A DNA stretch of 64,000 nucleotides from an uncultured Prevotella sp. (GTDB taxonomy: Bacteria; Bacteroidota; Bacteroidia; Bacteroidales; Bacteroidaceae): NCBI GenBank assembly GCA_900550035.1, contig URQS01000009.1, positions 7,828-71,827 of the forward strand. The letters run 5' to 3'. Positions 36,434 through 45,581 of this stretch are shown here, one piece after another; position 1 is the stretch's first letter, and every line of letters begins with the position of its first letter. Made by a program: the position numbers and the translations under genes. A model generated the notes under the pieces. It was not told the DNA's origin, searched no databases, and worked only from the letters and a program-made list of their open reading frames with translations.

Positions 36434-39400
36434 TTATCTGATGATTATCTTCTTTGTCTGTCCCGACTTTAAGCGCACGATGTTGACACCACGCTGGAGC
36501 GACTCTATGCGTTTGCCGTTGAGGTCGTAGTATTCGGCGTCGGCGGCGTTGAGAACGTCGATGGCGCTGGCATCGATGCCTGTTGTTGTGTCTTTAATGC
36601 GCATTGCAAGTTGTGTTGTGCCGCTTGCGGATGTGCCGCTGAGCCATGCACGGAACGGCCCTACCTTCACACCTTTCACCGTAGACGATGAGTTCTTTAG
36701 GTCGGCAACACTCCAGAAGCGGTCTTTGGCAATGATAAAGCCCTCGTCCAGTTCCTTAGTCCAGAACGTACCGTTAAGTGTCATGTCGGCAATGTCTATG
36801 GTTCTCGGCGTCACATTCAGCCATGCTCTATCTGCCTTAAAGCACAACTCTGTCTGCTTGCCTATGCGCTGAACTACGCATGGCGTTCCTGCTGCCACCT
36901 TTCCTCTGATGGAACTCAACACCAGCTCGCTTTCGTTGATGGCCTCAATGGTGTATATGCGGTACGGCTCTTTACCTGTCGGCACTATGGCAAAAGGCAA
37001 CACGAGTGTTCCCCACTTGTCAGACAGGGTGCGGGTGTATGATATTGTGTCTATGTTCATTGCGGAATGTGGCTTGTCGCTAACAAATGAGGCATCGGTC
37101 AGGCTTACAGTTCTGGTCGTAACACCAGGAACATAATTAAATACACCTTCAGGCAACGATTTGAACTTTAAAGTCTTAATGTAGTTGCCGCCAAAAGCAT
37201 ATTCTCCCATCGCTTCCAACGATTCTGGCAATGTCACTTCAGATGGAGTCTTTGAGTTCTTATTTAGGTTTTCGCACTCTTGAAAAGCACAATCCTCAAT
37301 TCTCTTAATCGTGGATGGAATGACGACTTCGCCAGAAAGGCCTGAACACTTCTCAAAAGCCCATTGGGGAATGACACTCATAGAGCTTGACAACTTAAGA
37401 TCTTCAAGTCCAGTACAAGTGCTGAAAGCTTGTTTTCCAATAGTTTCTAATGAATTGGGTAACGTCAGAATGCCAGTAAATCTGGAGCATTTCATGAAAG
37501 CTCTTTCCCCGATAGTTGTTAATGAATTGGGCAATGTCAGAGTGCCTGTAAATCCAGAACATTCTTCAAAAGCATTGTGTTCAATAGTTACTAACGTGTT
37601 GGGTAATGTCAAAGGACCTGTAAATCCAGAGCATCTATAAAAGATTCCTTGCTCCAAAATTGTTTTTCCTTGGGGTAATGTCAAGGTGCCATTAAATCCA
37701 GAACAATCCATGAAAGCCCAAATACCAATAGATGTCAGTGAGTTGGGCAATGTCAGATCGCCTGTAAATCCGGCACATTTGCTGAATGCTTTTGTCCCGA
37801 TAGTTGTTATGGAGTTGGGTAATGTCAAGGTGCCATTAAACCCGGAACACTTTTCAAAAGTCGATTCTTCAACAGTTTTTAATGATTTGGGCAATGTCAA
37901 ATTGCCTGTGAATCTAGAGCAACCATAGAACGCTTTTTTTTCAATAGAGGTTAATGAGTTTGGCAATATCAAAGTGCCTGTGAATCCAGAGCAACCCGAG
38001 AACGCGCTATTCCCGATAGTTGTTATTGAACTGGGCAATGTCAAGGTGCCATTAAACCCCGTGCAACCCGAGAACGCCAAGTATTTAATAGACTTTATCG
38101 AGTTAGGCAATGTCAGGTTACCAGTAAGTCTTGAACATCTAAAGAAGACACCATTCTCAATAGATGTTATAGTGTTGGGCAATGTCAAAGTGCCATTAAA
38201 CCCAGAACAATTGCTGAAAGCTGCTGCCCCAATAGACGTTATGGAGTTGGGTAATGTTAAGTTTCCTGTGAGTTTGGAGCATCCATCGAACGCATTGGTT
38301 CCAATAGTTGTTAATGAATTGGGCAATGTCAAGGTGCCATTAAACCCAGTACAATTGCTGAAAGCCCTCATTCCAATAGTCTTTATGGAGTTGGGTAGTG
38401 TCAAATCGCCTGTGAGTCCGGAGCAACCATAGAACGCACTGTTTTCAATAGATGTGACGCTCTTAGGTATGCGAAGCTCTCCGACCAAAGTAGAATTCAT
38501 AAAAACGCTGTTAGGAATTTTGGTGATTGGCGCGTCAAACTCTATCACATACTTATCATTCACGATGTCGTGCGACACCACATTAGCGCCAAAATCATAC
38601 CTGTCAATATTCCATTTGCTGTTGTTAGAAGTCTTGTAGCGGAAAAAACTATGCCCACACATTTGGCAGACGGCACCGTCTTCCTTATGGCCAGCAGCAG
38701 CGATTTTGGACGTAAGTCCGCATATAGTGTCGGTCGTAGAGAACGCATTGGGGAGGAACGTAACGTTGTAGTCAGCCTTACAGCTAAACTGTTTCTTTTT
38801 TATGCGGAGCGAGTGCTTATTAGCAGCCACCTCTCCTACCTTGACACGCTTGCCGTCTTCGCGCTTGTACACAATCCACTTGCCGTCGGTAGACGCATCG
38901 GTGTTGTAGCCCTCCTGCTTCCATGAGAACTCCAAGTTGTTGCCAGAAGGCTTCACACTTATGTCGGTAGGACGGACATAGCCGTTGATGATCTGTGCGA
39001 CAGATATATTTTCATATCCTTTATTCTTCTCACAGTTGTCAAACCACAAACCGCGAACAGCTATCTTATGGCCATAGAGTGGAAACTTGTTGTTGAAGGC
39101 GAGCTTAAGATCTACGCAGTACCATGTGGCTTCATACGGCTTTAGTCCCTCGTAAGTCATGCCTCGCCTAAGATTGCCAAACTGCGCTGTGCCTACATCT
39201 ATGCCTTTGTGAACAATAGACCTGGAACTTCCCAGCGCAACGTTTTGCGGGTTTTTAAGCATAGCCGATTCGCTATTTACGTTGGATATGTCTTTCCACA
39301 GACCGTTGAGTATAAATGATGGTGTGTCGTCAATGTCGAGCCAAACTTTATCTCCGTAGTGCGCGGTGTTGCCCTTAGAGTTGAACATCCACAATCGGAG

Positions 39401-39565
39401 CATCACTTCTGTGCCGCTTGACGTGTATTTTGTGCTGACAAGTTGTAACTGAGGCTTGCGCTCAGTTGCGGCAGATGCGCTGCTGGCGCCTGCCATGAGC
39501 ATCACGAATAATAACAACGTTGAGAAAAAGACGTTGCGAGTGTGCTTTGAGTTGTTGTGTTGCAT
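36434..39565 (-). CDS. BspA-type leucine-rich-repeat surface protein, module 1
   Basis: 1043 residues. A signal peptide (MQHNNSKHTRNVFFSTLLLF, cleavage near SSASAAT) leads to a beta-rich N-terminal region and the zinc-ribbon-like VCQMCGHSFFRY. About 18 LRR_5 repeats of 24 residues follow (TLTLPNSLTTIGTNAFDGC type), then a C-terminal region ending GVNIVRLKSGQTKKIIIR, a tail common on Prevotella surface proteins. Such proteins bind host matrix or other cells in studied relatives; the ligand here is unknown. It is divergent from the membrane LuxR gene at 39750 and is a close paralogue of the protein at 52951. Confidence 0.9.
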   Translation of the reverse strand: MQHNNSKHTRNVFFSTLLLFVMLMAGASSASAATERKPQLQLVSTKYTSSGTEVMLRLWMFNSKGNTAHYGDKVWLDIDDTPSFILNGLWKDISNVNSESAMLKNPQNVALGSSRSIVHKGIDVGTAQFGNLRRGMTYEGLKPYEATWYCVDLKLAFNNKFPLYGHKIAVRGLWFDNCEKNKGYENISVAQIINGYVRPTDISVKPSGNNLEFSWKQEGYNTDASTDGKWIVYKREDGKRVKVGEVAANKHSLRIKKKQFSCKADYNVTFLPNAFSTTDTICGLTSKIAAAGHKEDGAVCQMCGHSFFRYKTSNNSKWNIDRYDFGANVVSHDIVNDKYVIEFDAPITKIPNSVFMNSTLVGELRIPKSVTSIENSAFYGCSGLTGDLTLPNSIKTIGMRAFSNCTGFNGTLTLPNSLTTIGTNAFDGCSKLTGNLTLPNSITSIGAAAFSNCSGFNGTLTLPNTITSIENGVFFRCSRLTGNLTLPNSIKSIKYLAFSGCTGFNGTLTLPSSITTIGNSAFSGCSGFTGTLILPNSLTSIEKKAFYGCSRFTGNLTLPKSLKTVEESTFEKCSGFNGTLTLPNSITTIGTKAFSKCAGFTGDLTLPNSLTSIGIWAFMDCSGFNGTLTLPQGKTILEQGIFYRCSGFTGPLTLPNTLVTIEHNAFEECSGFTGTLTLPNSLTTIGERAFMKCSRFTGILTLPNSLETIGKQAFSTCTGLEDLKLSSSMSVIPQWAFEKCSGLSGEVVIPSTIKRIEDCAFQECENLNKNSKTPSEVTLPESLEAMGEYAFGGNYIKTLKFKSLPEGVFNYVPGVTTRTVSLTDASFVSDKPHSAMNIDTISYTRTLSDKWGTLVLPFAIVPTGKEPYRIYTIEAINESELVLSSIRGKVAAGTPCVVQRIGKQTELCFKADRAWLNVTPRTIDIADMTLNGTFWTKELDEGFIIAKDRFWSVADLKNSSSTVKGVKVGPFRAWLSGTSASGTTQLAMRIKDTTTGIDASAIDVLNAADAEYYDLNGKRIESLQRGVNIVRLKSGQTKKIIIR

Positions 39566-39644
39566 AATGAGTATTGGTTTTGTTATTCTGTTCTTTTGGG
39601 TTGCGAATTTAATTCAAAAACGTCGCTCGACCAAAAAACGGCAG

Positions 39645-39716
39645 CCGTAAATAAACGTAAAAGGAAGTAAAAAGAGGGGTAAAAAGGCGTGAAATAGATA
39701 AAAAAGGGTAACTTTG
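39645..39716. promoter_or_regulatory. Conserved 72-bp intergenic block, module 1
   Basis: Contains TAACTTTG (39709-39716), a -7 box toward the LuxR gene. Read on the minus strand it shows repeated CTTTTTAC words about 11-12 bp apart (CGCCTTTTTACCCC, CTCTTTTTACTTCC, CCTTTTACG, TTTATTTACGG). The block at 52807-52878 has the same length and order. Such helical phasing suggests a regulator binding array shared by both modules. Confidence 0.65.
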
Positions 39717-39749
39717 CATAACATAATACATTGACTATATACATTGACT

Positions 39750-40742
39750 ATGAAATCGAGACTCATACAACGGCTAACCTCATTTCTTGACCAACGCAGC
39801 CACAACTGGCAGCAACGGCTGTGCCTTATAACGTTTCTCATGCTCAGCTTGTCGGTGTTGGTGTTGGGAGTACCGATGCACATCGTCGGACTGATAGGTC
39901 GCTGCGACACCATATTATATACCATATCGGCAATGTCGTGGGCTGCAACACTTGCTATACTGATTATGTACCTTACGCAGCGTATGAGGCTGACTGTGGC
40001 GATATCATCGTTCGGAATATTGACACAGTTGGCAGAAAGTGCCCGTATAGTATACGTGGCAATGGAGCGTCCGGAGGGGTTTGAGGAGACTATTGTGTTT
40101 AACCTGGTTATATCACTCGCCCTGATAATCTATATGGTAATGGCTGCTGTAAGACATATGCCAACCATATTAGCCCTAATGAGCATAGCAACGATAACAT
40201 CGGCTTACCTATACACCGACGGGAAAATAAACAGACAGATTGTGGTGATATTCGTTATTGTGGAGATTTTTACATGTATTCTTGGCGAAATGATAAGGCG
40301 GGGAATAAGAAGTATGCAACGGGAAAATGCCGACTATCACTCTACACTTAACCGAGTGCTATCGACCTTCCACATGACCAAGACCGAGTTGTTGGCTTAT
40401 ATACAATTAGGACGAGGAGAGCAGAGCGACAAAGACATCACCGACTTCTTCAACCGTCTCGACGAGCGTACAGAGGCTAACCTTATAAGGGCTGTGGAGC
40501 AACGTGTGGCTCAGCGCAAGATGCAACATGCCGACATATCGGCTGTACTCCCTACCCTAACACCCACAGAGCAGGAAGTATGCCGACTGATTATCGGTGG
40601 AAAGACTATAATAGAGATTGCTTCCATCCTACACAAAAACGCCAACAACGTAAGTTCTGTACGTATACATATACGCAAGAAGCTGGGACTTGCTACTGGC
40701 AAAGACCTAAGAGAGGCTTTGCTGGAAGTAATGCAGAAATAG
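39750..40742 (+). CDS. Membrane-anchored LuxR-type transcription regulator, module 1
   Basis: 330 residues from the ATG at 39750. About six hydrophobic segments lie in residues 25-195 (for example LCLITFLMLSLSVLVLGVP and IVVIFVIVEIFTCILGEM). A linker follows, and then a C-terminal LuxR helix-turn-helix, LTPTEQEVCRLIIGGKT ... ANNVSSVRIHIRKKLGL. No receiver or known sensor domain is seen, so the membrane part may sense the signal. It lies back-to-back with the BspA-type gene and is a paralogue of the protein at 51761. Regulation of the surface protein is inferred from the conserved layout. Confidence 0.88.
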   Translation: MKSRLIQRLTSFLDQRSHNWQQRLCLITFLMLSLSVLVLGVPMHIVGLIGRCDTILYTISAMSWAATLAILIMYLTQRMRLTVAISSFGILTQLAESARIVYVAMERPEGFEETIVFNLVISLALIIYMVMAAVRHMPTILALMSIATITSAYLYTDGKINRQIVVIFVIVEIFTCILGEMIRRGIRSMQRENADYHSTLNRVLSTFHMTKTELLAYIQLGRGEQSDKDITDFFNRLDERTEANLIRAVEQRVAQRKMQHADISAVLPTLTPTEQEVCRLIIGGKTIIEIASILHKNANNVSSVRIHIRKKLGLATGKDLREALLEVMQK

Positions 40743-40759
40743 TTTTACTTCTTGTGGAC

Positions 40760-40819
40760 GTTGTACAATATATTCTCTTCCTTAAACTTGTCCTTGGGCT
40801 GCGGATGTTCTGCCGGATA
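40760..40819 (-). pseudogene. Relic of a nitroreductase gene 3' end
   Basis: 56 of 60 bases match 34131-34190, the end of the membrane-anchored nitroreductase gene (YPAEHPQPKDKFKEEN). No more of the gene is present. It lies just after the LuxR gene of module 1, so it marks a past duplication or rearrangement joint. Confidence 0.75.
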
Positions 40820-40832
40820 AAAATAACAAAAA

Positions 40833-40870
40833 AAGGAAGAATGAAGCAAATATGGCTTTCATTCTTCCTT
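40833..40870. terminator. Terminator after the module 1 LuxR gene
   Basis: A 13-bp perfect stem (40833-40845 with 40858-40870) with A's before it, serving the convergent LuxR and Hsp20 genes. Confidence 0.7.
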
Positions 40871-40914
40871 AAAATTATATGTTTGTGACAAAATTTCACA
40901 ACACACTAACTAAG

Positions 40915-41337
40915 TTATTTGACTTCAATATGACGTGTTGCTTTCTCTTCCTTCTTCTCAATCTTAGGAAGGTCGACAGTGAGGACTCCATCGTTGACAT
41001 TGGCTGCAATCTTCTCCTTGTTGACATCGTCAGGCAAGATAAGCGTCTGCTCGAACTTTGAATAAGAGAACTCACGGCGCAGATAGTGCTCTTTCTTGTT
41101 CTCGTCCTTCTTCTCGTTCTTCTGCTCCATCTTGATGTGCAGATTGCCGTCGTTGTCAATATTGATGTTGAAGTCGTCCTTCTTCATTCCAGGGGCTGCA
41201 AGCTCCACGGTATACTCGTGTTCGGTCTCCTTAACGTTGATAGCCGGTGCCGTAGCGTTGGTACGCGGCATAAAGTCAGTGTCGAAAAAGTCGTTGAAAA
41301 CTTCAGGCATCCAAGAATTTCTCATTACTGGTAACAT
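40915..41337 (-). CDS. Small heat-shock protein, Hsp20/alpha-crystallin family
   Basis: ATP-independent chaperone that holds unfolding proteins. 140 residues. The alpha-crystallin domain spans about residues 35-138 (YTVELAAPGMKKDDFNINID, GVLTVDLPKIEKKEE). The ATG at 41337 is preceded by GGAGG at a 9-base distance, one of the few clear Shine-Dalgarno sites in this window, and so is chosen over the TTG at 41352. Stand-alone gene between module 1 and the C10 protease. Confidence 0.95.
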   Translation of the reverse strand: MLPVMRNSWMPEVFNDFFDTDFMPRTNATAPAINVKETEHEYTVELAAPGMKKDDFNINIDNDGNLHIKMEQKNEKKDENKKEHYLRREFSYSKFEQTLILPDDVNKEKIAANVNDGVLTVDLPKIEKKEEKATRHIEVK

Positions 41338-41574
41338 ATCAAAAACCTCCAATTATTGTTAAATTATTAATGTTCTTTTTTGCTTGCCTTCGAGCTTCTT
41401 GCTCTCGACTTGCACTATCCTTATCGCAACTTACATGCCAAGGACTGAATGGAGGTTAAAGTATTAAATAGTAAGCAAATTTGGCGCAAATAAAGACAAA
41501 CAGACACGAATCGTTGACAAATAGTCAGAAGCGTAGTATATATAAACCTATTGTTTCTTTTTTGTCTGCTCATC

Positions 41575-42909
41575 TTATCTCAGCACAATCTTCTTCGCCT
41601 TGTTGCCCTGACGCACTACAACCACGCCACTGACGTTGACATTGGCAGGATTGAAGGTGGCGACGGTGGCTGTATGAATCAGTCGGCCAGTGGTGTCGTA
41701 GACGCGTACTGGAGTGTCGGGAGCATCGTCGTTGGCAGTGCCTACCGAATTAATGCCAGTAGAGATGCGTTCGAGGTCGTAGTTGATTTTGCCAGCATCG
41801 GGATGATGCACCACTACCATCTGCTGATACCAGCGATACTCCTCATCGTAGCTGCCTTGTATTTTAAGCTGCAGAACATTGATGTCGAATGTGCCATCGC
41901 CCTGTCCGCCGTAGCCCCAATTGACGTGTACATAGCCATTCTCGTCGTAGCCGTCGATCACGAAGGCATGATTGCTCGTGTGGTCGTTGCCCTGCTTGTT
42001 GGATACAGCGGCATAGATAATGGGATGACCGGCGCTTAGCTCACGATAGACGGTCTGGTTCCACTTGTCGAAATCGTATTTATATTTCTCGTAAGTATTC
42101 TCCTTGTAGCCGTAATACTTCGCAACATAGCCGAAATGGTTGGTCATGGCATCGGGCACGTCCCATAAGCTTGCGCCACTACCAGTGGTAGTGTAGTTCA
42201 TATCGACAGCCACTCCGCAATGATACATAATCTGACCTATGGCTCGCTTCTGTGCAGCTGTGTAGGTGCCTCCATAGGTATATGTGTCAAACATTCTGTC
42301 CCAGTCATATTTTGCGGATTTGAAATCGACTGTGTATTTCTTGCCGTTGACCGTCACCGATGCAGGCTCGCCCTTTCCCTGAGAGGGATATTTATAGTAA
42401 TACATCACCTGCGCCATTGCGGTGGCTACGCAACCCGTATAGCAATATTGGGTTCCCACCTGAGGACACTGATTCCAATATGGGTCGTTCTGGCTCCACT
42501 TTGACTTCATCAATGTAGCCACACTCTTCTTGCAGTCGGTGGGTACGGATGTGCGTGTAGTGACTTTGGCTGCGCCCGATGTCAGCACGTCGTTGGCAGC
42601 ATTGAGATACCACGCAAGCGATGGCTGCGAAGCGTCAAAGGTCGATGTCTCCGAATAGCCCACAACGGGAGCGTTGGCATCGTCGTTGCTGACGATGGCA
42701 AATCCACCCGTGGTGCGTCCGAGAACGGTGTAGCCCTCGGTTGTGGCGAGTGTGCGCAACGTAGCCTCAGCGTTGCCACCTGAGCGTGTAGCGGTAGAGC
42801 CAAGCAATCGCATGGCAATGGCAGTTTTCTCCTCGGCTGAGCGCTGACGTGCGGTGACGGTAGAAGTGAGGCAGAGAAATAAAAGAATTGTAGTAGAAAT
42901 TTTTCTCAT
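41575..42909 (-). CDS. C10-family cysteine protease (streptopain/interpain-like)
   Basis: 444 residues, exported (signal peptide to about residue 20, TVTA/RQR). A propeptide spans about 25-125. The papain-like domain has catalytic Cys160 in CYTGCVATAMAQVMYY and His314 in SNHAFVIDGYDENG, followed by VNWGYGG. The C-terminal domain ends VVVVRQGNKAKKIVLR, resembling the tails of the BspA-type proteins here. Relatives include SpeB of streptococci and interpain A of Prevotella intermedia, which degrade host proteins. The active site is complete. Role in virulence or nutrition is inferred from relatives. Confidence 0.93.
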   Translation of the reverse strand: MRKISTTILLFLCLTSTVTARQRSAEEKTAIAMRLLGSTATRSGGNAEATLRTLATTEGYTVLGRTTGGFAIVSNDDANAPVVGYSETSTFDASQPSLAWYLNAANDVLTSGAAKVTTRTSVPTDCKKSVATLMKSKWSQNDPYWNQCPQVGTQYCYTGCVATAMAQVMYYYKYPSQGKGEPASVTVNGKKYTVDFKSAKYDWDRMFDTYTYGGTYTAAQKRAIGQIMYHCGVAVDMNYTTTGSGASLWDVPDAMTNHFGYVAKYYGYKENTYEKYKYDFDKWNQTVYRELSAGHPIIYAAVSNKQGNDHTSNHAFVIDGYDENGYVHVNWGYGGQGDGTFDINVLQLKIQGSYDEEYRWYQQMVVVHHPDAGKINYDLERISTGINSVGTANDDAPDTPVRVYDTTGRLIHTATVATFNPANVNVSGVVVVRQGNKAKKIVLR

Positions 42910-42950
42910 AAGTTATTAAATTAAAGTTTTATTCAGTTAGAGTTATTTAT

Positions 42951-43093
42951 AGTTGAGAATTGAGAGTTGAGAATTGAGAGTTGAAAGTGATGATATGCTT
43001 TTTAAAATACGTTTTTATATATTTGTTTGTCAACATTATAGATGTTTACCAAGGTAATCACAACTCTCAATTCTCAACTCTCAATTCTCAACT
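42951..43093. repeat. 33-bp perfect inverted repeat made of tandem AGTTGAGAATTGAG units
   Basis: Arms 42951-42983 and 43061-43093 match exactly, and each arm is itself a tandem duplication. It fills the gap between the lipoprotein and C10 protease genes and belongs to the TTGAG/TTGAA vocabulary seen elsewhere. Confidence 0.75.
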
Positions 43094-43112
43094 GAAACCA
43101 ACTCTCAACTTG

Positions 43113-44522
43113 TTACTTCTGCGTCATTTCGCAGCGAGCGTCGCCCTCAATATAGCTATAACCATCATACCAGGCGGTGAAGTTCTGGAACGTAATGGTG
43201 AGGTCGTTTGTGAACGTTGCCACTACGGGAGTCTCGGCAGACTCGATGCTTGCGAAGGTGTAATACGTAGCCCATGTAGCGGGCTGGATAGTGATGGTCT
43301 TGGCATCGAAGTCAACCTTGCCAGTAAAGTCTTCGCCCCAACCGTAGAAGTTGCTTATCTTTACGGTGGTGTCGTCAACCTTTGTTATGGTCACTTCGTC
43401 GGTACGGCTCACCTCCTGCATGCTATAGTCGTCAGAGAAGTAGTCGTAAGCTGTGAGCTTGGCGTTGTAGGTGCCGCAGAGCTTGTCTACAGTCACATCG
43501 GTGTCGCCACCCCAAGTGAATGTGTCCTGACCGCCCTCGCCCACGTCATTGCCGTCGGCATCGTAGCAGATGGCGTAGAACCATACAGAACCTTTCTGCT
43601 TGCTGCCCTCAAAGCCAGAATAGCCGTTGCCGCAGAACATGCCAAGGTCGTACTGCATACTTACCCATACATATTCATAGCCGCTGTACGACTCGGTTCC
43701 GATAGGCTTAATCTCGTTCGACTCCGGGTCGACCGTGAAGCTGATGTCGAAGCCTTTGGCTCCGTACGGACTTACGATAGTATACGAACCGTCGTCGTAA
43801 GCCACAATCTCGGCATTGAACTTGTTGCTGCCTTCGGGCAGGTTGGCGGCAGTATATACGCCGTCCTTGCGCCACAATTCGCTCTTGGTACGCTGGAATG
43901 TGAAGGCGAATGGCTCAGAGTCGGAGTAGGTCTCGTCGCTGCTTGTAGCCACAATGCTGATGGTATACTCGCCAATGGCAAGAGAGGTGAGCGTGACGCT
44001 ATTGGTAGATGTCTCGCCCGTATCGCCATTAGACAGCGTATACTTGTAGGCTGTGGCGTGCTCCACAGCGGGCCACGAAATGGTGACACCGCCATTGCCC
44101 GTTGCCGACTCGGCAGATGTGGGCGCTACGAGCGGTATCTGCGGATTGGTGACGGAGGTGATGGTGGCAATAGGCGATGTGCTGTGCTTGCCGTCGACGG
44201 GCGAATACGCCCACACCTTGAGTGTATATTCGGTCTTGGGTTTAAGACCAGTGGTGAGCACCGATGTGGTGTTTGTGACGCCGCCCAGCACCACCTGCTC
44301 GTTGGTGTCGTAGAGTTCGTAGGCATACTGCGACGCTCCTGCAACGGGCTCCCAGCTGAAGGCTATCGAGCTGACCGTCTTTACGCCCTCCGTGAGCGAG
44401 GGTTGCTGCAACGGAGTCTTGAGGTCGTCGTCGTCGCTGCACGATGTGAACATAGCCGTCGAGAACAATGCCACGACGAGCAACATCCCCAGTCGGAGAA
44501 TGAATGACTTATTGTGTTTCAT
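43113..44522 (-). CDS. Fibronectin type III-domain lipoprotein
   Basis: 469 residues with lipobox FSTAMFTSC near residue 28, then an acidic stretch (SDDDD), typical of surface-exposed Bacteroidetes lipoproteins. Two FN3-like domains lie at about 40-125 (VSSIAFSWEPVAGASQYAYE) and 132-210 (GVTISWPAVEHATAYKYTL). The C-terminal 250 residues are beta-rich and not assigned. It lies at the end of the SusC-SusD-lipoprotein run, so it may be a surface glycan-binding member of that locus (inference). Confidence 0.8.
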   Translation of the reverse strand: MKHNKSFILRLGMLLVVALFSTAMFTSCSDDDDLKTPLQQPSLTEGVKTVSSIAFSWEPVAGASQYAYELYDTNEQVVLGGVTNTTSVLTTGLKPKTEYTLKVWAYSPVDGKHSTSPIATITSVTNPQIPLVAPTSAESATGNGGVTISWPAVEHATAYKYTLSNGDTGETSTNSVTLTSLAIGEYTISIVATSSDETYSDSEPFAFTFQRTKSELWRKDGVYTAANLPEGSNKFNAEIVAYDDGSYTIVSPYGAKGFDISFTVDPESNEIKPIGTESYSGYEYVWVSMQYDLGMFCGNGYSGFEGSKQKGSVWFYAICYDADGNDVGEGGQDTFTWGGDTDVTVDKLCGTYNAKLTAYDYFSDDYSMQEVSRTDEVTITKVDDTTVKISNFYGWGEDFTGKVDFDAKTITIQPATWATYYTFASIESAETPVVATFTNDLTITFQNFTAWYDGYSYIEGDARCEMTQK

Positions 44523-44565
44523 AACTCTTGTCGTTTTTTTTATTGATGAATACTATTTACAGTCT

Positions 44566-45552
44566 CTACTCGGCATTCTCAATCATCGAGTTCCAGTAGC
44601 CATAGAGATAGGTATAGCCCGACTGGTCGCCGTTAGTATAGTAGATGTAAGGAACGAGATACATGGCGAAGCTGCTTGAAGAGCCGCGCATGTCAACCGA
44701 CGAGTAATCCTCCGACGTGGTGTCGAGCCAGAAATTGACAAAGCTGATACCAGTCTTGTCCTCACCGTCAGGATACCATGCGGCATAGTCCTCGTTCTCA
44801 ACATCTCGCATGAGATACCAGAAACCGCCACCTCCGGGATCATTCAGATAATTGCTATATGGCTGGAAGGCTCCGTGCCATGTAGAACGGTCGTCGGGAT
44901 CGAATGCATCGGCAGTGTATACCGACGAGTCTTCCTTGTCCTGAGCCACGATGCTGAACTGAAGGTCAATGCCCGAACCCAGCCAGTTCTCGATACGGAA
45001 ACGGTTCTGTCCCTCAAGCCAGTAGATGTCGGAATTGGTAGAGCCGAACTCGTTCTTGCCCCAAACGAACTGTGCCTGACTGACAACTTTTATCCAGCGA
45101 GCCACCATCACGTCATAATTGAATATTGGCGAGCCGTCGGTCTTGACGTAGGGATTGGTCATGTTGTCGGCAAGACGGATGATGAAGCGATAGGTCTTCA
45201 GCATCTCAAGGTTGGGACATCCTATCTCTATCTGAGTCTCCGATTCGCCGTCCTTAAACTCGGCTGAGGTAGGAATGACGAAAGCCGGGTCGGCATTGTC
45301 AACGATTATGGGCACCGTGAGATTGCCCTTGGTGTTGGCACGCTTTAGGGTGATGCTGAAGGTCTGATGATTGGCATACTCGTCGGGGGTGAGAAGTTCG
45401 CTCGCCTTGTTTGACGATGCAAAGTAGACACCAGGATTGTCTTCGCCCACCTGCTTTGCCCACTCGTAGTTGTCGTCGTCGGAGCAAGCGGTGAATGCCG
45501 TAGCCACCATCACGGCGAGCAACGTATATATGATGTTATGTATCTTTCTCAT
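44566..45552 (-). CDS. DUF1735/DUF4361-like (BT_3987-type) lipoprotein
   Basis: 328 residues with lipobox VATAFTAC near residue 22 and then SDDDN. The segment LTPDEYANHQTFSITLKRA near residue 55, followed by ADPAFVIPTSAEF, resembles the DUF1735 domain common in lipoproteins encoded next to SusD. The rest is beta-rich and has no assigned catalytic motif. It lies 29 bp downstream of the SusD gene, consistent with an operon. A glycan-binding role is an inference from position. Confidence 0.7.
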   Translation of the reverse strand: MRKIHNIIYTLLAVMVATAFTACSDDDNYEWAKQVGEDNPGVYFASSNKASELLTPDEYANHQTFSITLKRANTKGNLTVPIIVDNADPAFVIPTSAEFKDGESETQIEIGCPNLEMLKTYRFIIRLADNMTNPYVKTDGSPIFNYDVMVARWIKVVSQAQFVWGKNEFGSTNSDIYWLEGQNRFRIENWLGSGIDLQFSIVAQDKEDSSVYTADAFDPDDRSTWHGAFQPYSNYLNDPGGGGFWYLMRDVENEDYAAWYPDGEDKTGISFVNFWLDTTSEDYSSVDMRGSSSSFAMYLVPYIYYTNGDQSGYTYLYGYWNSMIENAE

Positions 45553-45581
45553 AGCTGTATGATTTTTGGATGTGTGTGTAT

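Noticed and set aside
37311..38432. Long opposite-strand frames with repeated ELGNVKVPLNPEQ-type units
   Set aside because: They are the complement of the LRR repeats of the BspA-type gene; the 72-bp period divides by three, so all frames stay open. The sense frame has a signal peptide and domain structure.
42981..44507. 508-codon plus-strand frame opposite the FN3 lipoprotein
   Set aside because: The lipoprotein has a lipobox and FN3 domains; the plus-strand frame begins in an inverted repeat and shows no family pattern.
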